Both the position numbers and the translations under genes were made by a program. From the NCBI GenBank assembly GCA_020746835.1, contig JAGPNK010000026.1, positions 62,001 to 126,000 on the forward strand: 64,000 bases of DNA, written 5' to 3'. Below the pieces are notes generated by a model. It did no database searches and was not told the origin of the DNA. It worked only from the letters and a program-made list of their open reading frames with translations. Below, piece by piece: positions 23,866 through 36,035 of this stretch. Positions within the stretch are counted from its first letter, which is position 1. Each line of letters opens with the position of its first letter. Source of the stretch: Stachybotrys elegans. Its lineage: Eukaryota; Ascomycota; Sordariomycetes; Hypocreales; Stachybotryaceae.

Positions 23866-25263
23866 TCACTGAAACTGCCACCAGTTAAAAGAGAACAAAA
23901 TGTTCCCTTTGTCCTCTGGTCTCTCTGGGTACCCGGATACTTGATCCTCTTCGGTCGGATAGAATGCGAAGAAGAGATCATGAACCCCTTCGGCGCCTGT
24001 GATGGCGCAGCTGACAGTTGTCCAGTTTTGCCACCCACCCGTGCTGGGCACATCGCATTCACCAGCCTTCCAACCCCTCTCCCAGTTGTCCAGCCGCATC
24101 TGAACAAAGCCGCCGTTGCCTCCCGATGCAACGCGGAGGGAGACTGACGAAGCACCGTCGCCAAAGTCTACACCGCTGACCTTGATAAAATCACGCTGCC
24201 GGATTCTGTTGACGTTCATGCCGCCTCCTTCATCCTCGCAGACCTCTGTGCTGACACCGCGAGAGAATGCGATGAGCTCAGCTTCCTGCCGCGTGTAAGG
24301 ATCGACGTGCTTCAGCTGGGGTGCGCCTCGTTCTGTCATAACCATCTTTGGTATCGTTCCATCCAGGTTATAAATGAACTGTTCGACGGCTACTGAGCGC
24401 CAAAAGCCACCTCCACGGGGAAGAGCACCGTTGTGGTAAAAGAAGTAGTTGTTTCCCTTGAACTCGACGTAGCCAGGATGGTTTGTAAAAGCGCGGCTTT
24501 GGCTTTCCATAACGATGCCACGGTAAGTCCAGGGACCTCTTGGCGTTGGCGCAGTCGAGTACCGAATATCCTCATTGCAGCAGTTGGATGCGTATAGGAG
24601 ATAGTAGAGCTCGCCGTGCTTGTAGACCCATGGACCCTCTTCATATGCTGATGGCCTATCCGAGTCGTTGTCTCGCCGGGGACCAAATGACTCGACTGTC
24701 ATGTTGAATTGTACAGGTTCCTCTTTGATGGAGATCATGTCGTCGTTCAACGCCACATACCACAGGCTAGGGTTGCCCCAGTAGAGGTATGCTTGGCCGT
24801 CGTCAATGAAAGTGTGCGGGTCGATTTCGTCGTTGGCGATCAACGGCTTGCCGATAGCATCCACGTAAGGCCCCGTGACGGTGTCGGCCACAGCCACACC
24901 TATGGCGCGCTCGCCGCCATGTTGAGACATGGGAACATACCAAAAGAATTGGCCGTTCCTTTCAACCACCTGACCTGCCCATGCATCCGACTCAACCCAG
25001 TCAAAGGCGTCCAGCCCAAGGGGTGAGCCATGATCTAGCCAATTGACCATATCATCAGTTGAGTATAGGCGCCAATCTCGCATGTCAAAGAACTCTCTTG
25101 CTGTTTCCTCATCGTGACTCGTGAAGACATATACACGGCCATTGTGCACAATAGGCGCCGGATCCGCCGTGTAGCGAGTCTGAACGATGGGATTATCAGC
25201 ATTTACCAAGCTCAGGCCGCCAAGGGCATAAGTCATGGCCGAGATCCAATGCTTTACACTCAT
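23866..25263 (-). CDS. Secreted GH43 arabinofuranosidase/xylosidase with CBM6
   Basis: Intronless gene for 465 aa. A signal peptide (residues 1-22) precedes a GH43 five-bladed propeller. The catalytic triad is visible as the base Asp in YTADPAPIVHNG, the pKa-tuning Asp in EIDPHTFIDDGQ and the acid Glu in YEEGPWVYKHG. From about residue 340 a beta-sandwich of CBM6 type follows (SSVSLRVASGGNGGFVQMRLD). The module pair is typical of alpha-L-arabinofuranosidases or beta-xylosidases that act on hemicellulose or arabinogalactan. GH43 specificity is not predictable from sequence by eye. The ATG at 25263 is the only sensible start. Confidence 0.92.
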   Translation of the reverse strand: MSVKHWISAMTYALGGLSLVNADNPIVQTRYTADPAPIVHNGRVYVFTSHDEETAREFFDMRDWRLYSTDDMVNWLDHGSPLGLDAFDWVESDAWAGQVVERNGQFFWYVPMSQHGGERAIGVAVADTVTGPYVDAIGKPLIANDEIDPHTFIDDGQAYLYWGNPSLWYVALNDDMISIKEEPVQFNMTVESFGPRRDNDSDRPSAYEEGPWVYKHGELYYLLYASNCCNEDIRYSTAPTPRGPWTYRGIVMESQSRAFTNHPGYVEFKGNNYFFYHNGALPRGGGFWRSVAVEQFIYNLDGTIPKMVMTERGAPQLKHVDPYTRQEAELIAFSRGVSTEVCEDEGGGMNVNRIRQRDFIKVSGVDFGDGASSVSLRVASGGNGGFVQMRLDNWERGWKAGECDVPSTGGWQNWTTVSCAITGAEGVHDLFFAFYPTEEDQVSGYPERPEDKGNILFSFNWWQFQ

Positions 25264-25939
25264 TGTGGCTCACAGTTTGAAGTACGGCAGCTGTGATTGA
25301 CCTTCGGACCTCTAGAGGCCGTCGTTTGGTCCAGGTTAAATACTAGAGGACGCTGACGTAGTATCTACCATTCTTCCGTCTTGGTAGGTTTACTGGCTAC
25401 TTGGGAATCCCTGCTGAGTTCGCAGTTGCGCACCAATGGCATTGAAGATCTTGTACTTTGGAAATCTTAGCCGCGTCGACTTCAACTGCTGTGAGGGGAA
25501 GTGAGGGGATTACAATGCCAAGCTTCTATAAGACGAGCTGGAGAAGTGCGGGGACGATAATCAGCCGAGAACGCTGGATAATTACAACTTTTGCTTTGTT
25601 TCATCTCACTTTCTAAACACTTTGTGGGCAGTAGCCAGCCAGTCGTAGAGGTTAGGGCTAATGGAATTGGGGACAATGGTAGCCACGGGATGCCTGTCAT
25701 GTTACTAGACAATAAGAAGGGTATTTGTATTAAGAAGCAAGAACATGCTGATCTAAATCCTTATATCCACTGTAATCCTCAAACAATCTGGTTCAAGACT
25801 CATTAGTCGTTAAACCATGACAAGTACACGCTCTATCTAACTATGAAATTTTACATGCCGCTATTTTGTCTATAACTCGAATCCAGCCAATACAAAAGAA
25901 ATCCTGAAGTATATACAAATCGCTTCGTACAAGTGGTGC
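25264..25939. other. Intergenic, GH43 promoter
   Basis: AT-rich 676 bp. It holds the upstream region of the GH43 gene and the 3' region of the neighbouring gene, both on the minus strand. No further gene or repeat seen. Confidence 0.5.
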
Positions 25940-26962
25940 TCAGTTGATTCTGTCGGTGAGGGCAACGCCGGGGGAGTTTGGCCGGGCGATGCCAAGGTTT
26001 CGCATGGCGGCATCCAATGTTGGGCCGCCAGTGGAAGAGGTGTGACGCTTATGTCGAAGAGTCGGGTTTCCGGTCATGCTCATCTTGCGCGGTCGCCCAT
26101 TCTTGTCGGGGGAGGAGATGGATGAGATGGATGAGGAGGCGGAATGCGACGAGTTGGCGCTTGTGTAAGATGACGATCGCGAAATGGAAGATGCGGGTGT
26201 CGATGGAGGAGAGAAGGCGTCGTCTGAGATGTCTGACAAGATTTCCTGGGCCGACCTTCGCTTATCGGGCTGCATGCCGAGGGACATCTGCCACCAAGAC
26301 TTGTTATGCTCTGGTGAACAGAACTCGACGATGTCAGACAGATCTTGCTGGATCTTCTCCAGCTTGCTAGCCTCCATAACGCAGGGGCTATGCTCGGAAG
26401 CGAGTGCCAGCAGAGCCGCAGCCTCGCAGGCCTCGCGTCGCTTGCTCGCCGTAGACTCGCGGAGCCCGCATGCATCGACCTTGAAGACGATCAAGTCTTG
26501 TAACGATATATAAGGTATGGTGGTGACATCGTGTCGCACGGCCCGTGCTGCCGCAGGGAGGAACGGGCAGACCCAGTCTGGGATGAGCTTCACCTCCACC
26601 TCCCAGCCACTGGCATGTCGGTAGTAGACATCCCCAGACTTGTCAACAAGGGGGCTCATGGGATGGCCCACAATGTCTTTTCTGACGCGACCGGGGGACG
26701 AGGACTTGCTGATGACGAAGTCGATGCTCTGCTGGAATTAGACGGCGTCTCATGATAGTAAAAGGGAGGGGAGCCTTACCGCGACAGCATCGTACTTTGG
26801 CAGGTACTTGCAGACGGCCAAGTCGCCAATGACGGCCAGCTTGGTGTTCTCCAGGCCGGGCGTGTCGCGAATCAGGCGCAGAACATGCAGGGCAGCCTGC
26901 TCCATCTGGCTGACGGTCGGGGCGGACCGCGCCTGTCGTCGTGCATCGGTGGGATTTGCCAT
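25940..26962 (-). CDS. Nucleotidyltransferase-fold-like protein, unknown function
   Basis: Two exons (26962-26780 and 26731-25940; 48-nt intron, or 51 nt with the tandem acceptor three bases further) give about 324 aa. The N-terminal half resembles minimal nucleotidyltransferase-fold proteins found widely in filamentous ascomycetes: a helix, then LAVIGDLAVCKYLP and a SIDFVIS strand, where families such as AbiEii have G-G-x-A and D-x-D motifs. Only one Asp of the metal pair is clear, so activity is doubtful. The C-terminal third is Ser-rich, low-complexity and ends with basic patches. No pathway can be assigned from context. Confidence 0.75.
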
Positions 26963-27577
26963 TGCAAGCCGAGACTCGAGCAGTTTGTGCAGAAGAGGTT
27001 GACAGGTCAGACGGGACGAGAGTGGACTGCCTGCATCTGGCGCTTTATCGCCTCTTATATTGGCCGAAGAGAAAACGCCTAATGGTGCCCAATATCAATA
27101 AGTCTTGCACTGAAACCGGGCGCGGCTCGGCCGTGCGCATGTTAGCGGCGCGTTTTTAATTTTACTATTCAAGGGCCATCCTTGTCCATCACTTCCCGTT
27201 GTTGCCCAAGGAGCTTCCCAAAGAAAAACAAACGTCATCTTCAGGCACTAGAGCCTGTCCCCATCTGGCATAGCATTGTCGTGCTTATTACGCGCGACTT
27301 GATGTTTGCACGGCAACTGGGTGCGGGTGAAGCTATGGTCAGGGCAAAGAGCAGCACAGGCAGCCTTGGAGTGAGGCGTTACCGTGGAAGAGAGGACTGT
27401 AGCAGGGCAGAAAACAGGACGAAACTCGGCTCAATTGCAAGCAGTTGATCGGATATCAGCGAATTGGATCGCGAGTCGGACAATGCAAAGAAGTGGATGG
27501 TTATGTCATTGCCATTTCGCTCGGGTTCGGCCAATGCCCTTTGTCGCGGTTCTGACTCGCATGAAGAAACTCTCAAT
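26963..27577. other. Intergenic upstream of NTase-like gene, downstream of PKS
   Basis: 615 bp with no supported gene. It holds the promoter of the minus-strand NTase-like gene and the 3' end of the PKS transcript. Confidence 0.5.
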
Positions 27578-30500
27578 TCAAGGATTCTGTGTACTATCAA
27601 CTGCCGTTAATATCCCCTTCCCCATTGCCATTGACACAATATTGCTGCCCAACTCTGCAGCCGAGATCCCACTCGATATCTCAAGAACAGGTATCTTAAT
27701 GTCGAAGGTGGCGCTGATCCAATTGCGCAGCTCAATCCCGACCAAAGAATCCACGCCCAGTTGGTTGATGGGTCTATGCTGATCAATGTGGGACGTTTCC
27801 ATCCCCAGAAGCCCTGCTATGCGTGAGGTGAGAACGGCAACGGCAAATTGCGTTGCGTCTTTGTCCATCCCCGCAGCGAGTAACCGCTTGAGCTGATGAA
27901 CTGCGCTTGCCTCACTGTCGTTTGGCTTCCCCTCTGGATCTCCAGCATCCTCATTATGCGACCAGGGGATGTGACGGATATGGCCCCAGAAGGGCTGAGA
28001 CATGACGAAGCTGGCGCCATCTCTGTTGACCAACCCTGGAGGGCTAATGCCTACAATGGCTTGATGGGGTTGACTTTGTGTCGCCATGTGCGACGGACAA
28101 CAGTACATGTCCAGCAACGCCAAGACATCCGCAATGGTCATCGGGGTCAGGTGAGGATTGCGCTTGAAGAAAGAATTTCTCTGCTCCTTTGACCTTGCTA
28201 TGAAGCCATCATCAGAAACTCCACCAATGTCCAGAGAAATGGCATGCTCGCCGTGCAAGACCCTGTAGTGGGCCAGGCTGTCTTGGAAAGTGTTGCCGGC
28301 GCTGTATGCCCCAAGTGATGGGCTACCTAAAATACCAATGGCAGACGAGAATAGGATGAAGAAATCCATCTTCCGTGGGAGAACTGTATGCAGGTTCCAC
28401 GAACCGCGTACCTTCGGATTGCTCACAGCCTGCCAGCTTTCCAACGTCATCTTTTCAAAGATAGATTCCTGCTCCATGCCAAATCAGTACGAGTCCTGTT
28501 TGATCTTTGACTTCTTCAACTCGTCAGTGGCGCCAAGGGGAACTTATTTACCTCCATGACCATGCTGGCTTGAATGCATCCCCTGATGGGTGGTAATCGT
28601 TTGGATAGAGACTCGATAACAGACCGCAAGCTCTGCTGTTGACCTATATCGCAAGCAGGTGTTTCGATTTGAACTCCTTGCCCAGCAAATTCGCGCTTCA
28701 AAGCGTAATCGCTGGGTTTTGTGGCACCGCTCCGAGACAGAAGGATCAAATATCTTGCTCCACGACTAACAAGCCAGCGCGCCATATGTTGCCCGAGACC
28801 ACCCAGGCCCCCGGCAATCACATAGGTTGCGTCAGAATGAAGCACATAATCTGGGCGATTCTCAACTTGAACCTAAATTTTATTAGTACAATTTGTCTCC
28901 CCTCGTCTTTACACGTACTTGAATTCGATTCGAGTCGGCCAGCTCAACAACGACAGGGTCGTTCATATTGCCTTTTTTCAACCCGATGAACACGTCTGAG
29001 ATCTGGGATGCTGGTAAAGAGGAGAGCACCTGACTAGGAACTGGCCGTAGAGCGGCATTGACATTATGTGCAGCATACTCTAGCGATTGGTGAGTGTGCT
29101 GCACAAGTGCCATATCCACGAAAGACATTGAGATATTGACCGTGGTTGCTTGTCGTGATGTCAAATTGTGCGCATCGAAAAGGGCCTGATCGCGAGGTTG
29201 TAGTCCAACGTAATGACCTCCCGGGCGGAGATGCTGGATCAGAGTTGAATCAGAACGTATATGTTCATTGTCGACCGAGAAGACTTTGTCAAACTTGGGG
29301 AATAGTTCGGAGGCTCCAATGACTGACATGCGACCCAACAACTGCCGCGGAACGATGCAATTCGGCGCAATCCCAAAGCGGTGTGTAAGATCCCACTTCT
29401 CTTTCTCATCAGATACTGTAGTCCAGACCTGGTTGAATCCGTTCTGGAGAAGCAATTGAAGTGCCGCCTGACCTGCCAAAGAGCCACCGCCATGGATCAG
29501 AACAGTATCTGAAGACTGAACCCTAGCCACTTCAACCAGGCAGTGATACGCTGCTATCATTGGGGGTAAGAACCAGCAGGCGTTTGTGAATGACAGCCCA
29601 TCTGGAAGCTCCACGACATTATGAGGCTTTACCCTCAAGTGAGATGAGGCAGCCGGTCTACATGCTACAAAAACTGCAGTCCCAGGCGTGAAGCAAGTTG
29701 ATGTGCTGGAACTCAACACTGTACCGGAGGCGTACGTGCCAAAAGTTGGGTGTTCTTGGTATCCGGAAGCGGCTATGCTGTCTCGGTGGTCAAGAGAAAA
29801 CGCGGCGACTCTCACGTCAATGCTGTCCTCAGCATGGTGGCTCATTCTTGGAAGAATAAATGCTTGTTGGTACTGAGGTTGACCGCTTGGAGATATTGAC
29901 AGAGTGAATTGAACATCGTTGTCTGCCCCTATTGTTGCCGAGATCATCCTGTTCTTCTTCAGCCGTTCTCCCATCGCTGACTGTACTCGACTTGAGGCCA
30001 ATAGCCGACGGGTGTGTAAAACGCTGTCAATTTCGACATACGCTTCCTCGTAAGGTTGCTGCGCGAGGGTTGACATCATCTCACACATAACCTGAATAAT
30101 ATGAGTGATGTGGCTGTGCGGACATTGCGCCTTGTCAAGCGAAAGTGTAACGAGATGAAGGTCGGTGTCCTCACTTCTCAGAGTGCGCGTTAGGCCTTCA
30201 AGCATTCCACCATCTGGTCGATCTTGATCAGGCTCCCCGCTGGAGACCCATAGCAAATGACGAGAGCCTCCGACAAGGGACTTGATCATTCTCAAATCCT
30301 CTTCTCTCAGTCTCTCCAGGAGTAACTGGCCGTAATTGGTCAGCAGAACGACAAGGCTGTCGACGATGGGCTGTTTCCCCCGGTAACCCTCATCGAGCGT
30401 CTGCACTGCAATCCTAATGGCGAAAGAACTCTGAATCTTTTGAAGGAGTGCATTGGCAAGAAGCTGCTGCTGCTGACAAGATTCCCCAGTATTAGTCACA

Positions 30501-33500
30501 ATGACTACTCTTGACATTTGCGGCTGTGGGACGATGGGGGCCGCTTGTTCAACAGCTGTTGTGACAAGCCAGCCATGATGATAGCAAGTGTCCTCTCCAT
30601 AAACAAAGTTGAGATCAATCCCAGAAAAGCCACAACCTCGCAATAGACGATCCCAAGCTTCGACAGTAATATTTGGTGAGAGTGGTCGACCATGTGGCGT
30701 GCCTTGCCACCAGCCAGGGAAAAGGCCAAAGATGTAGCCGATGATCCATCCATTATCCGAGAAGAACTCCTGAGCGATGAGTTTACCACCAGGCTTCAGA
30801 GACTTTCGGATGCTCGTTAAAGCTTTCGCAAGATCAGATGCGATATGTAAAACACTGACGGCCAAGACAACGTCATACTCTGCATCTTGAAACCCCTGTT
30901 TGGCTAATGATTGCTCGATGTCGAGTTTTCTAAACGCCATCTGGGAATGGAAGGCGTTGAATTCCTGACGAGCCTTGCTTAAAAATGATGTTGAGATGTC
31001 GGTGAAGTCGTATCGGTTACATCTCAGTAAAGCTGAGGGATCATACGGGTTCATTCGGATCGCGTCGAGGATTCTCCGGGTGCCAGCTCCTGTACCACCT
31101 CCTACTTCAAGGATGTTCATGCCAGGTTTCTCATGAGCGAGCAAGTCAACGTATGCTGACAAGCGCCTTGAACAGGCATAGTCGTCGAGTTCTTCGTAGT
31201 AGTTACTCAAGGCATCAGACCCGAACAACATCTCCGAGGGCTTGACTTCACCTCGGAGCATGCCTTCGAGATTTTCTGCAACGAGAGCGTAAAGACGCCC
31301 GGTATGATTGACCAAGGATACCTGTTTCACAATCTCTCTGAGGGACTTGCCCGGTATTCGAGATGCGACGTCGTCAGTGTTGCCATCCGATACCAAAATA
31401 TCCACTGGCTCCTTGCGGTGGTGCCTAACCCAGTTCCAATAGCTCTGCATCCATGGTTCTTGGCAGACATTTGAGTCAACATTCCGGATCACCTGATCGA
31501 GCGACAGCTTGACAAGCATCTCGAGGTTTTCGAACAGTGGCTTCAACGTCTCTTCATCCGGGTGCATCTCCTTCAGCATTTTGCTTATCTTCTCATTGGT
31601 CATCTTGCTGAGTGCCACCTTTGTGCTGATTTCCATACAGAACAAGGGCGAAGTCCGTGATGGTAGAGTGACCCCAGAGTTGCTGCTAATGTTGGCCAGA
31701 GTGAGTCCTTTGAACCAAACCATGGTTTTTTCTGGGGTGTCGGGGCTCATCAAAACTCCCTCACAGGAGAAGCCGCGTTGCGCGACACTTGAGATGGAAG
31801 TGAAAGCCTGAAGAGTAGGCTGGTTGGTCGAACTGGGTCCTCTGGGATCGACGATGATGCAATCCAACCGTGTCGGAATGCATGTGGACATAGCCAGTGA
31901 ACCGCCCTGGGTTAATGCTGTGAAAGACAAATGGAATAAGGTGTCAAGAATAGCGGGATGTAGAGTATATCGTGATACATCATGACTCGCAACCTCTGCA
32001 GCTGCGAGTCTTCCACTAAAACGTTGGACTCGAGCCCTCTGGAACGAAGGCCCGTAGTGATACCCGTATTTCTTTAGAGATTCGTACATGTCGCCATGGT
32101 CTATATGTCTCCAGGTCGGCTGAGTGGTTCTGAAGGGCTCCATGCCATTGGGGAGGTGTAGTTTGGCTGCCTCTCGCGTCCATTCCTCGATTTCTTGCAA
32201 CTTATCCACTGTGATAACTCCTTGACAGTTTAGGAGCCATTCATCTTTGATCTTGTCGTAGGTTTGAATCATAAAGTGGTGCGTAGACGACGTCTCTTGA
32301 TCTGTGTTAGGAACAGGATGGAGCGTTGTCTGAACCTCTAACTGAATGCTTGAAGGACTTGTGAGATCGATTGGCTTCTCAAACGTCACATCCCGAAGTA
32401 TGAATGCTTCTATTGGATGATCTTCTCCAGTAAGCTGAAGAGCAGCTTCAACAGCCATGGCAATCATGCCCCCGGCTGGGAACAGTGTCGAGTCATTTAT
32501 CACATGATGCTTTATCCAATCGATTTCGCTAGCTTTGAGAAAATGGCGCCAACGGGCTCCGGCAGTAGGGTTCCAATCATTAGAAGGGACACCGAGGATC
32601 TCGGACGGTGGATTTCGCCTTGTGCGGTAAGAACGGCTCAGTCGGCTCTCATACCAGTGCTTCTGGGAACGATCAAAAGGGTATGGTGGAAGGTTGACCA
32701 GCATAGACCGAGGCGTCGCTGTAGATGGTGATGGTTGGTTTGCAACTGCCAGATCCACTGTAATGTCCATGCAACGGAGAGCTCCCAAAGTCGCAAGCAT
32801 AGTGGCTGTTGCAGACTGGTCTCTCTTGAGAACAGAATGGTACTCAATCGACCCGTTGCTGCCCGGAATACGACTGAGGATCTCACGGATAGGGCCAGCA
32901 AGGGCCGCATGAGGGCCTATCTCAACCAAGCAACCAGTTCGAGATACATCAGCATTGCGGCTTTGGTGAGTACACATGGTCTCAACGGCTGAGCGGAAAT
33001 GAACCGTTGAAACGAGATTCAAAGCCCAATATTCTGGGTCCAGCACTTGTTCCGCTGATACTTGACTTGAGTTGACGCTCGATATCATTGGTATCTGGTT
33101 GACGGGTGGTACGGGCCTCGAAAGCTGCCCAACCATCCTGATGTACTTGTCGGATACTTTGTTCATTTGTGCGGAGTGATATGCCACAGGGACGCGAAGG
33201 TTTCGTGAAAAGACATCCAGGCTGTCCAAGACGGTCTTCAGCCGTTCGATCAAATGTCTTTCTCCTGAGACGGTAACATTGGTCGGGCTATTGACACAGG
33301 CAATCGTGATGCCAAAGGATGTGGAGTGTCGTCTAATATCGCGTAGAAGGTCGCCAACTTCGTTCTCTGGTAGGCCGACGGAAATCATGGCGCCGTCGTG
33401 AGGCGGGCTGGCGCTCTTTGCCAACTCGGCCGTACAAAGGCCTCTGTAATATGCGAGTTTGCATGCGGATTCTGCGGAAATAAATCCAGCGGCATATCTT

Positions 33501-36035
33501 CCAACGTTAGTACGATAGTAGCTAAAGCGAATCATGAGATGGGGTTTGGCGTTGAACATACGCTGCAGCAATCTCCCCCGATGAATGTCCCACGACGCTT
33601 GACGGCTGGACATTCAAGCTCCTTAATAGGTCTACCAGTGCAATCTGCAATACAGTACTGGTAGTCTGGCTGTAGCTTGCATCATTTAACAAAGGAGACT
33701 CCTCTGACTTGAGCATCTGTTCTGTGGCAATATCAGCATAGTGAGTTCCTGGTGTTGACAGAATGAACCTACCTCGGAATGACCAACTCCAGCCAAGGGT
33801 AGCTAGGTACGTCTCTGCTGATAAGATGCTTTGCCTGAACCTTTCGTAACATAGTAATTCCCTGCCCATTGCGTGCCATTGCGCACCCTGGCCAGTAAAT
33901 ACATATCCTAACCAAGGGATACTCGACGGTCGCTGTATTGGTTTCGACATGTGTGACGGCAAGTCAAGGATCTGGGATGGATTCGCCACAACGGCATATG
34001 CTCTCCAAAGAAGGTTGCTCCGATGTCTCCCCAGCGTGTACACAAGATCGTCCAAAAAGCTCCCGTCTGAAGTAGGGTGCCTGGCCACATACGCCGCCAT
34101 ATGTGCAGCCAGTCGCTTGATCCCGTTGTCGTCAGCTGAGGATAAGACCAGCAGCCTATGACCAGGATCTCCGGTACTTGCTTCTTTCGGCATCACGGTC
34201 AACAGCTTCGGCCATGTTTGAAAAGATGGTATGTCGTCTCCGCCTGGAACTGCTACCGTGCAATGCCTGCCACTTAAGCTTCGGAGGCGCATGTAGTTGT
34301 AGGCATCGTCAAGTACAATATGTGAGTTGGCTCCGCCGTATCCAAAAGAGTTGATGGGTGCTCTTCGAAGGCCGGGGATGGGCCAAGGGTAACTCTGCTG
34401 TGGGAACTGTTTAAGAGGTGTCAGTTAAACATATAGGTACTGGGATCAAGACGTGCCTCTTACACATCGTGATCACTGGCTGGTTACCAAAACTCACTTT
34501 CAGATTCAGTGTACTTGCGTCAATCATTGGACTGATCCTTTCGAAGTTTGCATTGGGGGGAATTATCCCCCTTTCCAGCACAAGGACTGTCTTGACAAGA
34601 CTTGCGAGCGCACTTGCTCCCTCGAGATGGCCAATATTGGATTTTAACGCTCCCCTATCCATCATGTCAGCACAAGCTTTTGCCTTTGTTCATTTCCTGT
34701 AAAGCAATGTTGATAATGGCAATGTAGACGGCCATTAAAATAATCACCAGGCTTTTCGTCGACTTACACAAATAACGGATCGGATCCAGAACGATGCCGT
34801 TTGAATGCTGAACCAATGGCCTGGGCCTCAATAGGATCTCCAAGGGCGGTTCCAGTCCCATGAGCTTCAAAATACCGTGTGTGATGCATTGACAAACCAG
34901 CAGCCTTGTATGTCTGATGAATCAGACTTTCCTGTGCGGAAGGATTCGGCTGCGTTATGCCCTGAGTGCGACCATCCTCATTCGATCTCGTTGAGCGTAT
35001 CACTGCTCGGATAACATTACCTTGCTGCATCGCGCTAGATAGTCGTTTAAGAATCACTACACAGATGCCTTCTCCCCGCGCATATCCGTTTGCTCGATGA
35101 TCGAAAGAGTAACAGCGACTGTCCGGAGAAAGGAAGCGCATGTTCGTCATCATCTTGTACATCTCGGGAGAAAACGTGAGATTGCCACCTGCGACGACAG
35201 CCTGGCAATATCGATGGCTTTTTTAGTTACCCGTTTCAACGGAGACTCGACAAGAATTTTGGTAGCGGTAACATACCATGTCACAACTCTTGCTCCGCAA
35301 CGACTGACAAGCAATGTCAATGCCCATAGCACCACTTGAGCATGCAGAGTCCAGCCCGATGCTAGGGCCTCGAAAATCGAAGAACCAGCTAAGCCTATTC
35401 GCAAGCATGCTAAGGCCTGTACCAGTGGCTGCGTAGGTAGGGAGACATTCAGCATCCCGGTGTAGCTGGATCAGATAGTCGTTACTGAAACACCCAGTAA
35501 ACACCCCGGTTGCAGATCCTGCTGCCGTTTCCATGGGAATGCCCGCTAAAATTCGAGTATCTAGTTCAGAAAATGACTTCTCAAACGGGGATGCCCACTG
35601 CTTACAGGCTTCTAATGCATGATATGTCGTTTCCAAAAGCCATCGTTGCATGGGATCCAGCGATGCTGCTTCGACAGGCGGGATGGAGAAGAAGTCTGCG
35701 TCGAAGGCGGATATATCATCATTGATAAAGTATCCACCGCGAAGAGGTATCTGAGTCACATCAATACAGCCTCGGGGTCACTGGTGATGCAGACTGACCG
35801 AATTGGAGCTATTTCTAGCATCATAGAAGCCATCGATATTAAACCTGCTCTCGGGGAACTCAGAGACGAGGCAGCGTTTCTCTGTTAGTATCTGCCAAAG
35901 ATTCTCAGGACAGGACGTGTCTTCAGGAAACTTGATGGCAAATCCACATATAACAATTGGATCAGTTTCTTCACCATCCATTTCATGAGAATTGGAAGAG
36001 TTGCTGGTGTGAACACCGCTAGAGGTAGATTCCAT
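27578..36035 (-). CDS. Highly reducing polyketide synthase (KS-AT-DH-MT-ER*-KR-ACP)
   Basis: Ten exons: 36035-35799, 35750-35606, 35545-35277, 35201-34768, 34654-34498, 34406-33773, 33721-33562, 33497-28919, 28872-28552, 28468-27578. They give 2608 aa. Two introns (35546-35605 and 33722-33772) are in frame and recognised by their splice signals and by the inserted residues breaking conserved blocks. KS: active Cys near 196 (DSACSSG), His in EAHGTGTALGDP and KSNIGHLEG. AT: GHSSG near 672. DH: His in HHVINDSTLFP near 1011 and HPAILDTLFH. C-methyltransferase: ILEVGGGTGAGT near 1475. The ER-like region at about 1880-2190 has a poor NADPH motif. KR: AGGLGGLG near 2220. ACP Ser in GVDSL near 2553. 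No release domain follows. It should build a methylated, partly reduced chain from malonyl-CoA. Confidence 0.96.
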
